A DNA stretch of 64,000 nt from Lanius collurio (taxonomy: Eukaryota; Chordata; Aves; Passeriformes; Laniidae), in contig JACBWW010000028.1 of the NCBI GenBank assembly GCA_020086605.1, forward strand, positions 10,656,885-10,720,884. Reading direction: 5' to 3'. Under the pieces are notes generated by a model that worked only from the letters and a program-made list of their open reading frames with translations, had not been told where the DNA came from and did not search any database. The position numbers and the translations under genes were made by a program. Of this stretch, positions 12,001 to 23,576 are shown in pieces (the stretch's first letter is position 1; every line of letters starts with the position of its first letter).

Positions 12001-14748
12001 CACTCTTACCTCACAACAGTTGCTAAAGATGTCTAGTCAGGTACTGGGGAACTCTTCATCTCTTCCTAACTCTGCTTCAGAGTCACTGCGCAACTGCAGG
12101 AGGTCCTCTCATCAATCCGTGCACCAGTTTCATATCCACACTTCAGAGGTCAAGTTTCCATAGTTCACAAAGACGTTGCAAAGACAAATTCATAACTGTT
12201 TCTGAGACCATCAAATACTGCAGTTTTGACTTTTCTAGTAATCAAAACACAAGACCTGGGTTTCCATCTGCTGCCTTGGATGTGTTTAAGAGCTGTGATG
12301 TACCTCACCTAGGTAACTGCTACGGAAAGGTTTGTAGCCATCCAAGGTTTTGAAGAGTGTATCTCAATTGCTTATATAGTGTTTGGTTTTTGAATACAAC
12401 GACTTTCAAGTTTAATATCTGCTAATCACAAGAAATAGCACTGTCACTTACATTGGATCATATGGGATTAATTTATACTGTTGAAACAAAATTTTCACTT
12501 TTTTCTGAGATACCACCTCCTCTCCTACCTCCCATCTCTCAGAAGAATATTTGTTTTTGTCAAGAGTCAAAACAGAAAAGACAAAAATGAGGAGAAATTT
12601 TACCATAGATGGCATACCAGAAGAGATTTCTCTCACAGCACAGGAGCCACTGAGTTAAGAGATTGGAATTGTCAGCCCCTCATCACCAGAAGAACCTTCA
12701 GCAGAAAGGCAACTGATCGTCATGCATCCCAAGTGAGTTACATTGCTTTATGAATAGACACCGTGTATGCCAGTTGGGAAGGCTTAAATGTAGGACCAAA
12801 GCTAAAAACCATAAAGTGAAAGTGACAGTAAACAATTAAAATTCTCCCATGAATTTATACTATCCTTAACTACCACTGAGATGTGAGTAATAAATTATCT
12901 GGCCCACTTAAGTGTCTCACAAAAGCATGGATCAGATGTAGCATCACTTTTCTGGAACTCTTCTTCATCCTTTCCTAGTCACTTTTCAGCTCTTGTGGTC
13001 AAGAGACATGACCCTAATTCTTTGTTTTATATCCAGTTGCATCAAATGCAAGGCAAGTATTGAACTAAAAAATTACATAGTTAGATTTCCTCTTAGGTAA
13101 AAGCAGTTTCTGTATCTGGAATCGACAGGGAATCCTATACTGGAAGATGAAGATAAGTTTCATGTTGTTGTAAGCTGTGACAAAATCCTTCAGTATTTAA
13201 AACTAGTACAGTCTTAAGTAGTTTCTTACTGTAGTTACTGCTTGTTTACTCAAGGTGTCACATTCGAATCCCTTTTAGATAGTGAGAAATACCAACAATC
13301 TGGGCCCCAGAGTGTTTGTCTAATTTGTATATTAGTTCTCTACCCTTTAATGTGGAACTGTTCAAAAGAAAAGGCATCCAATGTGACCTGTGACTAGTGA
13401 CTAGTTTATGAAACAAATTTAAAAGAATTTGCAAAATTATACTTTTACCCTCCCTTCTCACACTCTTCCTCTTTTCTCCTTTTCTACTGAATGGAAATGG
13501 GTAAAAATTGAAACTTTATTTTTAAGACTCCAGATACTACATTTGAAATGCATAGAGAATTCAGAAAACATTTTCATATTAGGTCTTATCTAACTTGATG
13601 ATTTTCGCATGTCTTTGGTGATGCCAAGCTGTATGCAATATCCTGTGGAAAACTTTTCATGTAGAAAGACAAACTTTTTGCACTCATTCATCATTTATTA
13701 AAACCTTTTTTGAAACAGAAGTATAAAAACTTTGCATCTGCTATAGAGCTTGCCATCTTATCATTTAACAACACTGATAATAAAGTTCATAATGTCATTG
13801 ATGTGCTGTCATTGATGATGAAAATAATGGCATCAGAGTCTTATGCTTTCATGTGGTTTAGATTTTTTAAAATAAAAGAACAAGAGAGGAAAAGACAAGG
13901 GAAAATACTAAAAGGCATTCTCAGATAAAAAGAGGAGTTTTTATGATTTGCTTCCTTCTTTTTTAATTCAATATATATTTTTAAATCTTAGTGGGGGGTG
14001 ATCCTTTTACACTGCAAAAATACTAACCTGAAAAAAACCCACTGCAGTATCCTACTATTTATAGTCAGAAGGAGTACACACACAGGAAAAAATTACTTAT
14101 GAAATCTGAATATGTTTTCCTAAGTTTTGGAGAAATTAAAAATATATTCAAAACAAACACACTCTGGAGGTTAAGAGACATAATTTCCAATGACTTGCAA
14201 TCTTCTGATATTTGGTGATTCAAGCTGGGAACATAGAGAAGAGGAAGGGAGAAAGTGGCAAGTTTCATCACCCATAACTCAAATCTTCTTTGTTAAACTA
14301 AACTGACAAACCAATACATTATATAAGCATTTTATGTTTGTTTCAGTATGCCTAAACTAAGGGCATTAGAAATTAGATCTCCCACGTAACACAGAAACAA
14401 ATCAATTGCAGTGTAGTCCAAAGGCAAGGAAGGTACTTCAGAAACAGTTTGAATCAAATATCTTTATAGTAATGAAGTAACACCTCCAAGATAAAAAACC
14501 TGTGGTTTATCTGTTTTTGTCAGATGCAGACAAAATGCAAAAAGGCAAGTCTGCTCATTTAGCAAATCAAGACTCTTCAGGATGCTCTTTCCAAACCACA
14601 CTAATAGTTGTCCCTTATTATGTCACCAAACTCTGCTTCCCAACAGCAAGTGATACTTGCCTGCAGAATAGTAACCGCACATCTTCTGATAAAGACCACA
14701 TTCCTCTGAGAGACAAATAGAAATTTTCTGAGAAAATGCCTTTCCCCT
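6049..14748. other. AT-rich non-coding stretch, no recognised gene or element
   Basis: This long unique stretch shows no exon, RNA gene or mobile element I can name. Small features: a tandem 12-bp duplication (CTACAAATTCCT) at about 6736-6775, a TG-rich patch at about 8515-8545, a 14-bp duplication (AAGTCCTACTATCT) at 9718-9750, a pair of short hairpins at 10776-10825 and a GTGACTAGTGACTAG duplication near 13387. The longest frames (111 residues at 6582-6917, 90 residues at 12481-12753) have no motif and are taken as chance. Confidence 0.55.
10776..10825. other. Two adjacent short hairpins
   Basis: ACCGA pairs with TCGGT across a 5-nt loop (10776-10790). Immediately after it, GGGTGAT (10793-10799) pairs with ATCACCC (10819-10825) across 19 nt. 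No known RNA family is suggested. Confidence 0.35.
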
Positions 14749-15920
14749 TGTAGTGGGTTGAATCTGGGTTGATAGACAGATTTTTAGACCAATAACACTT
14801 CTCACAATTTACACATTTAAACCGCATGGAAAGGCGGGAGTTCCTCTTGTTCCAGCCCGCCTGAGGGAGGTGGGGCGGCCTCAGAACCTCCGGGCCCCGG
14901 CCCCCTTCCCCTCTTCCTGATGCCACGGCATGGACCCTGGGTCGCTGAGGAGGGAACCGTCCCAGAGCCCAGGCAGCTAAATCCAGCCATGGACTGGCAC
15001 ACAGCTAAACCCATCCAGCATGGCGTCTTGGACCAGCATGTCCCCCCTCCTCTCCACACAGAGCCGTCGGGAGCCTCCTTTCTGCAGCCAGCACACTTCG
15101 AGCTGAACTGAAGAAAACACCATGCAGCCAGCAGCACAAAAAGAGCGAGGCTTTCTTCACCATAAAGCCTGAACAAGAACATTTTTCAGCATAGAGGTTT
15201 CAGAGTCAGGGAGAGAGTGAGCCATGTGAGACGGAGCTGGAAATGGCAATGGAGAAAGGGGCGGTGCCGCGTTCCTCGCGCGGAGCTTAAAAATACCTCT
15301 TGCATGCGGTGGTAAGAAACTGTAATATCTCAAACTGTTTGTCTCTTCAATCCATTTGGAGTGCATGGGGGGATGGAAGACTCACGTGTGGCCCGTGAAG
15401 ATTGTGAAGATTGCCTATGCCAGGATATATAGAAGCAGTGGAGGCTTTTTTAGAGACTTATGACTAAGAAATCCTTTGTGTTCAGGCCAAAATAACTTAT
15501 TCTTTAAAAAGATTAATATCCCCATGTGATGGCACATGTTTTGCAGTGGGAAGGAACTGTGATATTTTTCCATAGAAGAGATGTATTACACCACATCACA
15601 GATTGTTTCTTTCCAGGCGGGTCTGTTGTTGGTGGTAGTTTGAGAATCCACGTGAATTAGAAGAAACCCTTTTTTTTTCCTTAAGCATAAGAGAGAGTCT
15701 TTTCAAGAACCGTAACATTGACTAAAATCTCATGTTCTCTTATCTTTTCTGCTAGTTGGGAAAAAAGAGAAAACTGCTGGAAAGGGGGGAGGGTTTGCTT
15801 TAATTTCTTGTGCTTTCTTTTTACCTTAAATCCTGTTAGTAATAAAATTCTTTCTTTGTGCTGCAACTATTTAAATTTGAACTTGTTTGGCCTCGCAGCT
15901 ATCTAGTTTTCCTCAATATT
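14749..15920 (+). mobile_element. Probable endogenous retrovirus LTR
   Basis: The block starts with TGTAGTGGGTTGAA, a beginning shared by other avian LTRs, and is sharply richer in GC (14820-15300) than its surroundings. Promoter-like signals follow: a GC-rich patch with CCGCGTTCCTCGCGCGG before TTAAAAATA at about 15287, and a better TATATAG near 15425. A poly(A) signal AATAAA stands at about 15841, followed by TTCTTTCTTTGTGCTGCAAC and a U5-like segment. I see no gag, pol or env on either side, so it would be a solo LTR. The right edge is estimated and no target-site duplication was confirmed. The frames inside it (for example 121 residues on the minus strand at 14817-15182) are taken as chance. 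Confidence 0.55.
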
Positions 15921-17250
15921 TTCTATTTTCCCATTATGAAAATGACCGATTTCATGTGCTTGACGCTTTGCTGCGTCAAACCATGACACCCCTCTTTACA
16001 ATATTCATGAGCTCTTCCTTTGTCCTAAGCAGGCATTTATTGGGCATCAAAGACAAAGATGGGAAGGAGCCAGAGAACACCAGTAATTAAATCTGATAGA
16101 AGGGCACACAAACAGCTAAGGCAGCATACAGGTAATAATAAGTGTCTGAATATTTCACTCTTCTTCCCTGCACCCTATACTTCTCTACCCCCAAACACAG
16201 TGAAGTATCTTAATGTAATGGTCAGAAAAAATATAATAGTTTCACCATTTTTTTAACTTTTTCATTAAAATAAAATAAACATCCTTTTTTTGAATATACT
16301 TAGGTTTATCTAGTACATTAAATCAAGTGTGAAAATCATTAATAGTCTGTAACTGTTTTTAAGTACAGCAAAGGAAAACAAAGCCCTCAAAGTGGAAGAA
16401 GATAAAGGAGTTACCCCAAATCACCCTATCTATACGCAATTCAGAATTCAGCTCTATTAATCTTCCCTTTTAAAAGTCACAAGAACATGCAAAACTTGTT
16501 ATAAGACAGTACTTCTTTATAAGCAATGCTGTTAACCTTTCAACACATTTGCAGCCTCAGAAAAAGCAAACAACCAGAGAAGATATGGTTTTCTTCAGCT
16601 AAAAACTTTTGGATGCAGTGATTATTCTGGAATAGCTTGAGATAACAAAGCAAGCTTTTTCTTAAATCGAGTATTTTCCTTTAAGATTATGGCTCTGAAT
16701 TTGGAACACTTGAAAGAAAAATCTGAGTGGGACATAGGAAAAAGGGCATGTTAAATATGCTACACACATTTAACTGAAACTGAATGCCAGCACTTGTGGA
16801 AACACTGCTTTATAACCAGACTCCCATGCCCTGGTAGAAATACTAATAATAAGGGATCCATCAGTATATAGAAAGCAATAAGAAAATCTAGACTAAACTT
16901 TTCAGAGTCTGTGGCAGGAATTTCTGCCTAAAATTTGATTAGAAAGCCATTAGATTGCTGCAGGTTTTAGTACCAAGCAAAGGTTGAAGTACATTTATTT
17001 ATTGGCAAACCTGTCATTGGATCCCAGCTATCCTCTCTTCTCACAAAAGCAAACTCAGGAACGGTGTGATTAGCAAGCTTCCATAAAGGAGTCAATATGC
17101 AGAAGTCATAGCTTAGAAAAATCCTATTTTCTATCCTTTTTTTTAATAGAATAAGTGGGTGCCATTACATTCTAATTTTTTTTTTTTTGTGCAGGCATTT
17201 CCCACATAAATTCTTTTACATCTATACAGATATTTTACTGAATAATGTTG

Positions 17251-17300
17251 GATACATAGATTTTAGGACTATTTTAGGTTAGATACGTAGATTTTAGGTC
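17251..17300. repeat. Imperfect 31-bp tandem duplication
   Basis: GATACATAGATTTTAGG at 17251 recurs as GATACGTAGATTTTAGG at 17282 with one change, giving about 1.6 copies of a 31-bp unit. Confidence 0.75.
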
Positions 17301-17695
17301 ATCTCATATGTTTCAGGAAAAAAAAAATCTGTCAGAAGTCTAAAAATGTTTGAATTAAGCTCTCAAACTGTATTATGGCTACTTTCATTACCACTGAAAC
17401 TGTGATATTCTGCAATGTCCTGTGACCAGAGGAGGATGCAGGGAGTTGCCTATCTTAAATTCTTACAAGAATTAAAGTTAACAGTGAAATTCCCCAAGCT
17501 TCTCTCTACTACAGACTTAGAACAAGAACTAGAGCAAAGGGGCAAAAAAAGAAAATGAAAAAAAATAAAGAAAATTAAAATAAAAACAACAAGCAAAGAC
17601 AGCCTACAAGAATAACCTTCTCACTTCTCAGTAAAACATAGAAATCAACATGTAACCTTACAAATACTACCCATTAAAGAACAGCTGAGTGATAG

Positions 17696-17713
17696 CTGCT
17701 TGCATGCAAGCAG
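17696..17713. other. Perfect 18-bp palindrome
   Basis: CTGCTTGCATGCAAGCAG equals its own reverse complement. The core TTGCATGCAA contains two overlapping, opposed ATGCAA half-octamers, the kind of word bound by POU or C/EBP factors. Any binding is inference. Confidence 0.7.
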
Positions 17714-17940
17714 AGTTTACAGAAGTACAGCACCCACATTGCTAATTTGCCTTGTGAATAGCTACGTCAGTAAGAGCTAATTTGAGCTTTTCTGCCCAGG
17801 TGCATTCTGTAGTTGTTGCTAATAAATGAACAGATTTTGAATTAATATCTCTGAGACCAAAAAGCACCCAAGAGAATCTTCTTACTTAGCAGTGCTAAAA
17901 CTGAAGCTGTGAAAATGTGTGAAAAGCAGTACATGCATCC

Positions 17941-18425
17941 AGTTGGTGGCCGGTCACTAGTGGTGTCCCCAGGGACCAGTTTAATGTCTTTATTGATGAT
18001 CTGGTTGATGGAGTCAAGTCTACCATTAGCAAATTTTCAGGTGTCACCAAGTTGGGGGTGAGTGTCGATCTACTGAAGGGTAGGAGGGCACTTCAGAGAG
18101 ACATGAAGAGGCTGGATGGATTGCTCAAATCCAGAAATAAAAGGTTTAAGAAGGCCAAGTGATGGATCCTGCACTTTGGTTGCAACAACCTCCTGCAGTG
18201 TTACAGGCTGGGGACAGTGTGACTGGACAGCAGAGAGGCAGAAGGGGGCCTGGGGGTACTGATTGTTGGCAGACTGAACAAGAGCCAGCAGTGTGCCCTG
18301 GTGGCCAAAAAGGCCAAAGGAATCCTGCCTGTATGAGGAAAAGTGTGGCCAGCAGGACCAGGGAAGTCACTCTTCCCCTGTACTCAGCACTGCTGAGGCC
18401 GCACCTTGAGTGCTGTGTCTAGAAG
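17941..18425 (+). mobile_element. CR1 LINE fragment lacking its 3' end
   Basis: The plus strand begins at CCGGTCACTAGTGGTGTCCCC, the CR1 segment encoding the SGVPQG-type motif, and passes through FNVFIDDLVDGV-like, KFSGVTKLG-like and later [21 protein letters not shown] peptides. A 264-base frame at 18159-18422 still encodes the last part. The homology stops at about 18425, before the region encoding QFWAPQ and without any CR1 3' UTR. CR1 copies are usually 5'-truncated, so the missing 3' end implies a later deletion or rearrangement. The catalytic Asp-Asp pair is degenerate. Confidence 0.85.
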
Positions 18426-20110
18426 ATGGTGACACACCATCTACTGCCTTCAGCAGGACATTGCTAGATAAAATTCAATTGTTTTGAAAATCTGCTAATT
18501 TGTCTTTCTTGTTTTCTCTTTGAGTACATTTTTATCTTCACAGAGCTTCAGTGATGTTTTGAATTATGTTATTGTTTTAAAAGGCACTTCAACAAAAAGT
18601 AAAGCACCATCTGCCAAAAGCTGTTGTTTCTGCAATTTGGTTTACAGCTGTATAGCACCATTCTGAGGGGGGACTCTTTCCTGTTCCTGGAAATGTTTGT
18701 TCCTCTTGCAAAATTGCAGTTGGTTACATAGCTATTGTATTGTTTTTACTTCCAGATGCCATGCACAAGCACTTGTTCTCTTTTTTCCTTTTTTGTTTTA
18801 CTAACTACTTTTTTCATCATCTTTTTTAACTTGTTAAACTTACAGACTGTAACTGTTGCTGCCTCCCTATTTTTCTCCACCTCATAAGGGAGGTGGCAGT
18901 TTTCTATTATACAGAAGCACTTTGTACTTTCTTTAGCCAATGCCATCCATGGATTTTTGAAGCATTTCTTTACTTAATATCATATTTTTCTGTGAATGGT
19001 GCCCAAACCATGTGCACTTCTCTTCTGCTTTTGATATGGATGTCTACTACATCTTTTGAGGAAATAAAGAAAATGTGTAAATTGAAAACATCAAAGATCA
19101 TATTTCTTCATTTCAGATTGATTGCAGTTCATTGATAGTTTTCTCTGACTAGTTTTTCATCCGGTCCATTAATTTTATAACAATGTCCTTCATATCTTAC
19201 ATTTCCCTATTAGATTAAATTTTTACTTGAGTAAATAATATATATATATTTGCAAATATTTTTCTCTTATTAGTTAACTCATTTATTCTGTAAGAGAAGA
19301 AAACTGTTTGGTTACAAGAGATTTATCTTGGCAGATCCATGCTGTAGATTCCTTGTCATCTGATTATTCTCCAGATTTACAATGTCATAAGAAGAAATAC
19401 TAGATTGGTAAAATTGCCAAGATTGCAAGTGTTATTGAATTCATTCCTTGAGTGAACTTTGTCTGATAGCTCTCCTTGGTGCATTTTCTTCTCAGTATAA
19501 GCTTACATTCCCCATTTCATGGAACTAGCTTATATATTCTGCAGCATACTGATTTAAATTACACGATCGTATGATTCTGCACCTTAAAAAGAGGGACAAT
19601 ATACTTTCTAATTCCATATTAATGTTTGATAAGATCTAAAAAAATTATTGTAATGAATTCAAGGTTTTCCTTTAAAACTACAAATGTAGTAGTTACTCTA
19701 GAGGACAGAATACATCACTCAAGAAAGAGATTTTGGGAGAGTTTTTTGTTTGTTTGCTGTTTGATTAATAAAACAAGATGTGATATTTGCACTTATATTA
19801 CTTTTGTGAAGGAGCTTAACATCATAAGCAAGAGATATTTGACAAGTTGCAGCTTAGGATGCCAACGTTCAAATCTCCTTGTGGTACATGGCCACTAGTT
19901 TTCTCTTTACCAAGGCAGCAATTCTTCCTGTGCAGTCATAAACCTAATGTGCAAGAATTATTTCAGAACATATCCACTGCAGAAAGTGGATCACGAGCAA
20001 AGATGAAATGGCAGAAACAGATTTATACACAAGCATGCATATGTTCCAAAGATGAATTTCCTTTTTAGCATTTTTTAAAACCTTGTCCATGATTTCTTTG
20101 TTTTACTCCC

Positions 20111-20133
20111 TGTAAGTACAATACAGTAGAAAC
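20111..20133 (+). repeat. 23-bp direct repeat, copy 1
   Basis: The 23 bases beginning TGTAAGTACAATACAGTAG and ending AAAC are identical to 21868-21890. Flanking sequence differs on both sides. Confidence 0.8.
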
Positions 20134-21867
20134 TTTTTTTAAAATAATTCTTTCTTAGTGTTGGGAATAAACAGCATTGCATGCATTACGTGTTACCACA
20201 ACTAGTCTATCAACTTCAGTACCATTAGCAGCACCTCAGAAACACTGAACCACTGAATGTAACAGAGGCAATTAACTGAAAGCTGAAATATTTAAGACCT
20301 ACATTGTAAAGACTGTGGCTGCTGATGGCATTTGTCAGTGTATTGGTAGTTTGAACCCATTAAGTTCAACTGTTGGCATCACACTCTTTTCTTTTTACAT
20401 CTGTCAAATCGCCAGAATTGGTCCTTGTTGGGGCAGAAAACATCTTCATCACATAGACTTGAAGTGACTGTGCAAAGGTAGACCCTAATCAGTCCCTTTG
20501 TTGAGTGACTAATATGGTCATCTTGACTTGTGTAAATCATCAAGATTTACTCAGAAGAAAACCCTTACCATTCACATTGGATCTTCTATTCTGTAATCAG
20601 CCTGAACAGCCAGTATTATTAAGCTTGCAAAGAATATTTGCCAAGTATGTCTTACCTGGCCTCAGAATATTCTACATATCATGAAAAAAAAAAATGTGAA
20701 ATCTGAGAAGAGTAGAGAGGGAGAGGAGAAATTCATGTTGATTTTGAATATCTTGTCTTCCATAGAGTAAAAATTGTGCATCAAAAAGCATGGTGTGTAA
20801 TAAACTGTATGAAAATGGAAAGCTCCCTTTATTTTCCCCCTCCTCAATTTTCAGCATTCATGTCAGTGAAAACTTTTTTGCATATGGACCTGATAGGAAA
20901 TAGAGGAGGCCTTCCACACCTGACCCAGATCAATAAAAATTCTGATTTCTATATCATATTAGGCCAGTTTTGAAAGCCAGTCTTGCTTTATATATCAGCC
21001 CCTTGTTCTTCTGATTTTTTATAAGTATAAATAAGACTTTGGACAGACACTGAATCTCAGGTCTTTGAATTATACCTTTTACAGCAATAACAAAATACAG
21101 AAACCGTTCTGGTTGCCTTAAGGCATAATAGCTAGAAAAAGTAAATCAGTGAAGCAACAAAGTTGAACCTAGTTTTGCATGCCATCTTCAGGTATTTCTG
21201 ATGCCTTAAGAAACCTAAAGCTTCACAAAGTGGTGGCATAACAAATTTTGATGCTATTATTTAAGATGATCACTACAAAGAAGAAAAGGTGTGGCTAAGT
21301 GACTGTTTAAAATATGATTGGGAAAAGAACATAGTTTGGATCAGAAGAATGTATGCCGTGGTGTTGCAATCACATATTGAAGAAGTTAAAAAACCCTACA
21401 AATCACAATTTGGTCTCAGAAAAATACAAATAAACTTCAAAACTCTCTATTAGTTTTAGGGCAAATTTTAAATCTGAACCCTCAGCTGGAAGGAGTCAGA
21501 AAAAAGGTGTCCAGTCCAGTTATGTATTCAGAGTGATGTGAAGTAAAGTAATTTGGTATCCCTAAAGTAGGGACAGAGAAAGTTATTGAAGATGCCATTT
21601 CTGGTGTTCAAAAAAGAAAGCACTCTCTAACAGAATTTTGTAGAATTTTCAAAAATAATTTTATAAATTAATACTATAGTCAAACTAGCAAAATTTACAA
21701 TTATGATGTGATATTGCAACTTAATATTCAAAACTGCTCTTAATATATTAATGAATGCAAAAATCTTAAAACAGGAATTCACTTGCAAAGACTGGCAGTA
21801 TATTATCCTTAGCAGAGAACTGGAGGTAGTTTTTATGCCTAAAAATCTTGTCAATTCAACTAGTAAG

Positions 21868-21890
21868 TGTAAGTACAATACAGTAGAAAC
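21868..21890 (+). repeat. 23-bp direct repeat, copy 2
   Basis: This is an exact match to 20111-20133, about 1.76 kb away in the same orientation. It is much longer than expected by chance in 64 kb, so the pair may be a remnant of a dispersed repeat or a local duplication. Confidence 0.8.
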
Positions 21891-23555
21891 AGACCTGCCA
21901 TTTGTAAAATAAGCTAAAACCTGCTCTAAGACACACTACTGAGCAAGAATTGAGCAGTGATAAGAAGAAAAGAGATCTGTTCTGCTTTTCTGACTTGTCT
22001 GTGCATAAACAATGCAGCAAGATCAGAGATTGGAGCGTCTAAAATAAAGGTTGACATGAAAGGGCTGGCTTTTTCTCCTCTCTCTCTCTTAGCCTTACAG
22101 ATGCAAAAACGACACCTTTAGGTGCAGGTTTTACAGTCAATAACCAAGTTGTCTCATGCTACCCCTCCGAACGCAGTTCTCCCGGTGTTTGCATCTGCCT
22201 GTGCTCCATGCACAGGACCCAAGCAGGAGAGGAGGCCGGCCTGACACTGCTGGTTGTGGCTGACAGCTGCCTGCTGTCCATCCCACGTCAGAGATTTTCA
22301 GCAGTAGCAACGACTCTGATCGAATAGTGGAAACATTATTCTGCAGTAGCAGCTTAACTCCTCTGAATGACCATGCTGTGTTAAAACACATTGTTCTTTA
22401 CCTGTATTTTTTATTAAGGACCAATGTTATAGATGTGAGAAGGCAATTTGATAAGAGGCTGAATTTTTAAATATGGCTCTTCAACAACAATTTTGAATTG
22501 TAGGCCAACAATCTATGGAGAGTTGGGGTCTATCCAAAGGAACATTTCAAGTGTTGGATGGGATATCTTAAAGATATGCCAACACTCATGCTTCAACCAG
22601 CTGATGTGTAAATTCTTCTTCCCTTCAGTATAGTTTACAACATCTTTTTCTTTAGCATAGTTTACAGCAAGGTGTAAGACTGTTGTCATGCATTGAAGGT
22701 TATTTGGAATTCAGCATTCTATCAAAATGGTCCCTCCTTTATATCCCTTTAGAGATAGTATGTATTGCTCTCCACTCTCATCTGAGATGATTCACTTTTG
22801 CCCCTAAAAGGTGATGTTACTGTGTAGTGCCACTATAAAAAAATTTAAGTTAGCCATAGATATTTCTTGAAGTCACCATCATACACAAATTTCACAATTT
22901 ACCTTCTGCAGTTAGGGAAATCAAAATTTCTACAACGTTTTCACCATTAACAAAGTGCATATTTACTTTTATCAAAGTAAAAATGTACTAACAATTTGAT
23001 TCTGATACCTAACAACAGGATTTTTTGTTGTTACTTACTTTAATAAAATTAGTATGGTGTGTTTTAATTGCATTGGGTTTTTTGTGAGTAGACCTATTGA
23101 TTGCTTAGCACCATATTTTTAATTTCCTCGATGGGAATTGTTTGGAGTGACAATATTTCAGAAATGTCATGTTTATGAGTGGTTTTTATTTCTTTTTCAT
23201 CATCTTTTCCCCATTCCCACTCATTTAGGAGATATAATTCATCTTCATGTACAAATACAACACCAAGGTTCAAATTGGCCTTACCTTAGGATGGAATCCC
23301 AGCCCTTCCAGTATGTTTTTCATAGGCTTGGGACCATGGCCATTCTGTGTCTTGATTATGATTCAAAGGGAATTGTACTGTCAGGGTATAGAATAATATA
23401 AATTCAACCTGCTGATTTGCTGTCCTTAAAATTCAGGTTTCCAGATTATCAAATGTAGCAGAAATAGTATTGCAGCCAAAACTAATGACACTGTTTTTTG
23501 TGTACATACAAAGTTGGCATAGCCTAATCCATCCATCCATGTGCAGTTCATTTGG

Positions 23556-23576
23556 CTTTCCTGTGAAACAGGAAAG
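23556..23576. other. Perfect 9-bp-stem hairpin
   Basis: CTTTCCTGT and ACAGGAAAG flank a 3-nt loop (GAA). Each arm holds a TTCC/GGAA core as bound by ETS factors, in inverted arrangement. The function is unknown. Confidence 0.6.

Larger units (their letters stand above)
15921..17940. other. AT-rich non-coding stretch
   Basis: I see no gene. Notable small items are a 31-bp imperfect tandem duplication at 17251-17300 and a perfect 18-bp palindrome at 17696-17713, both listed separately. The left few hundred bases may still belong to the retroviral element, since its right edge is not certain. Confidence 0.5.

Noticed and set aside
12481..12753. 90-residue basic frame
   Set aside because: It has no motif and overlaps an opposing frame. 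There is no support for an exon.
14817..15182. 121-residue minus-strand frame, Gly/Cys-rich
   Set aside because: It lies antisense inside the GC-rich part of the LTR-like element. The composition explains the open frame.
22137..22391. GC-richer patch with an 84-residue minus-strand frame, considered as an exon or CpG island
   Set aside because: It has no protein similarity I recognise, few CpG pairs and no convincing splice sites.
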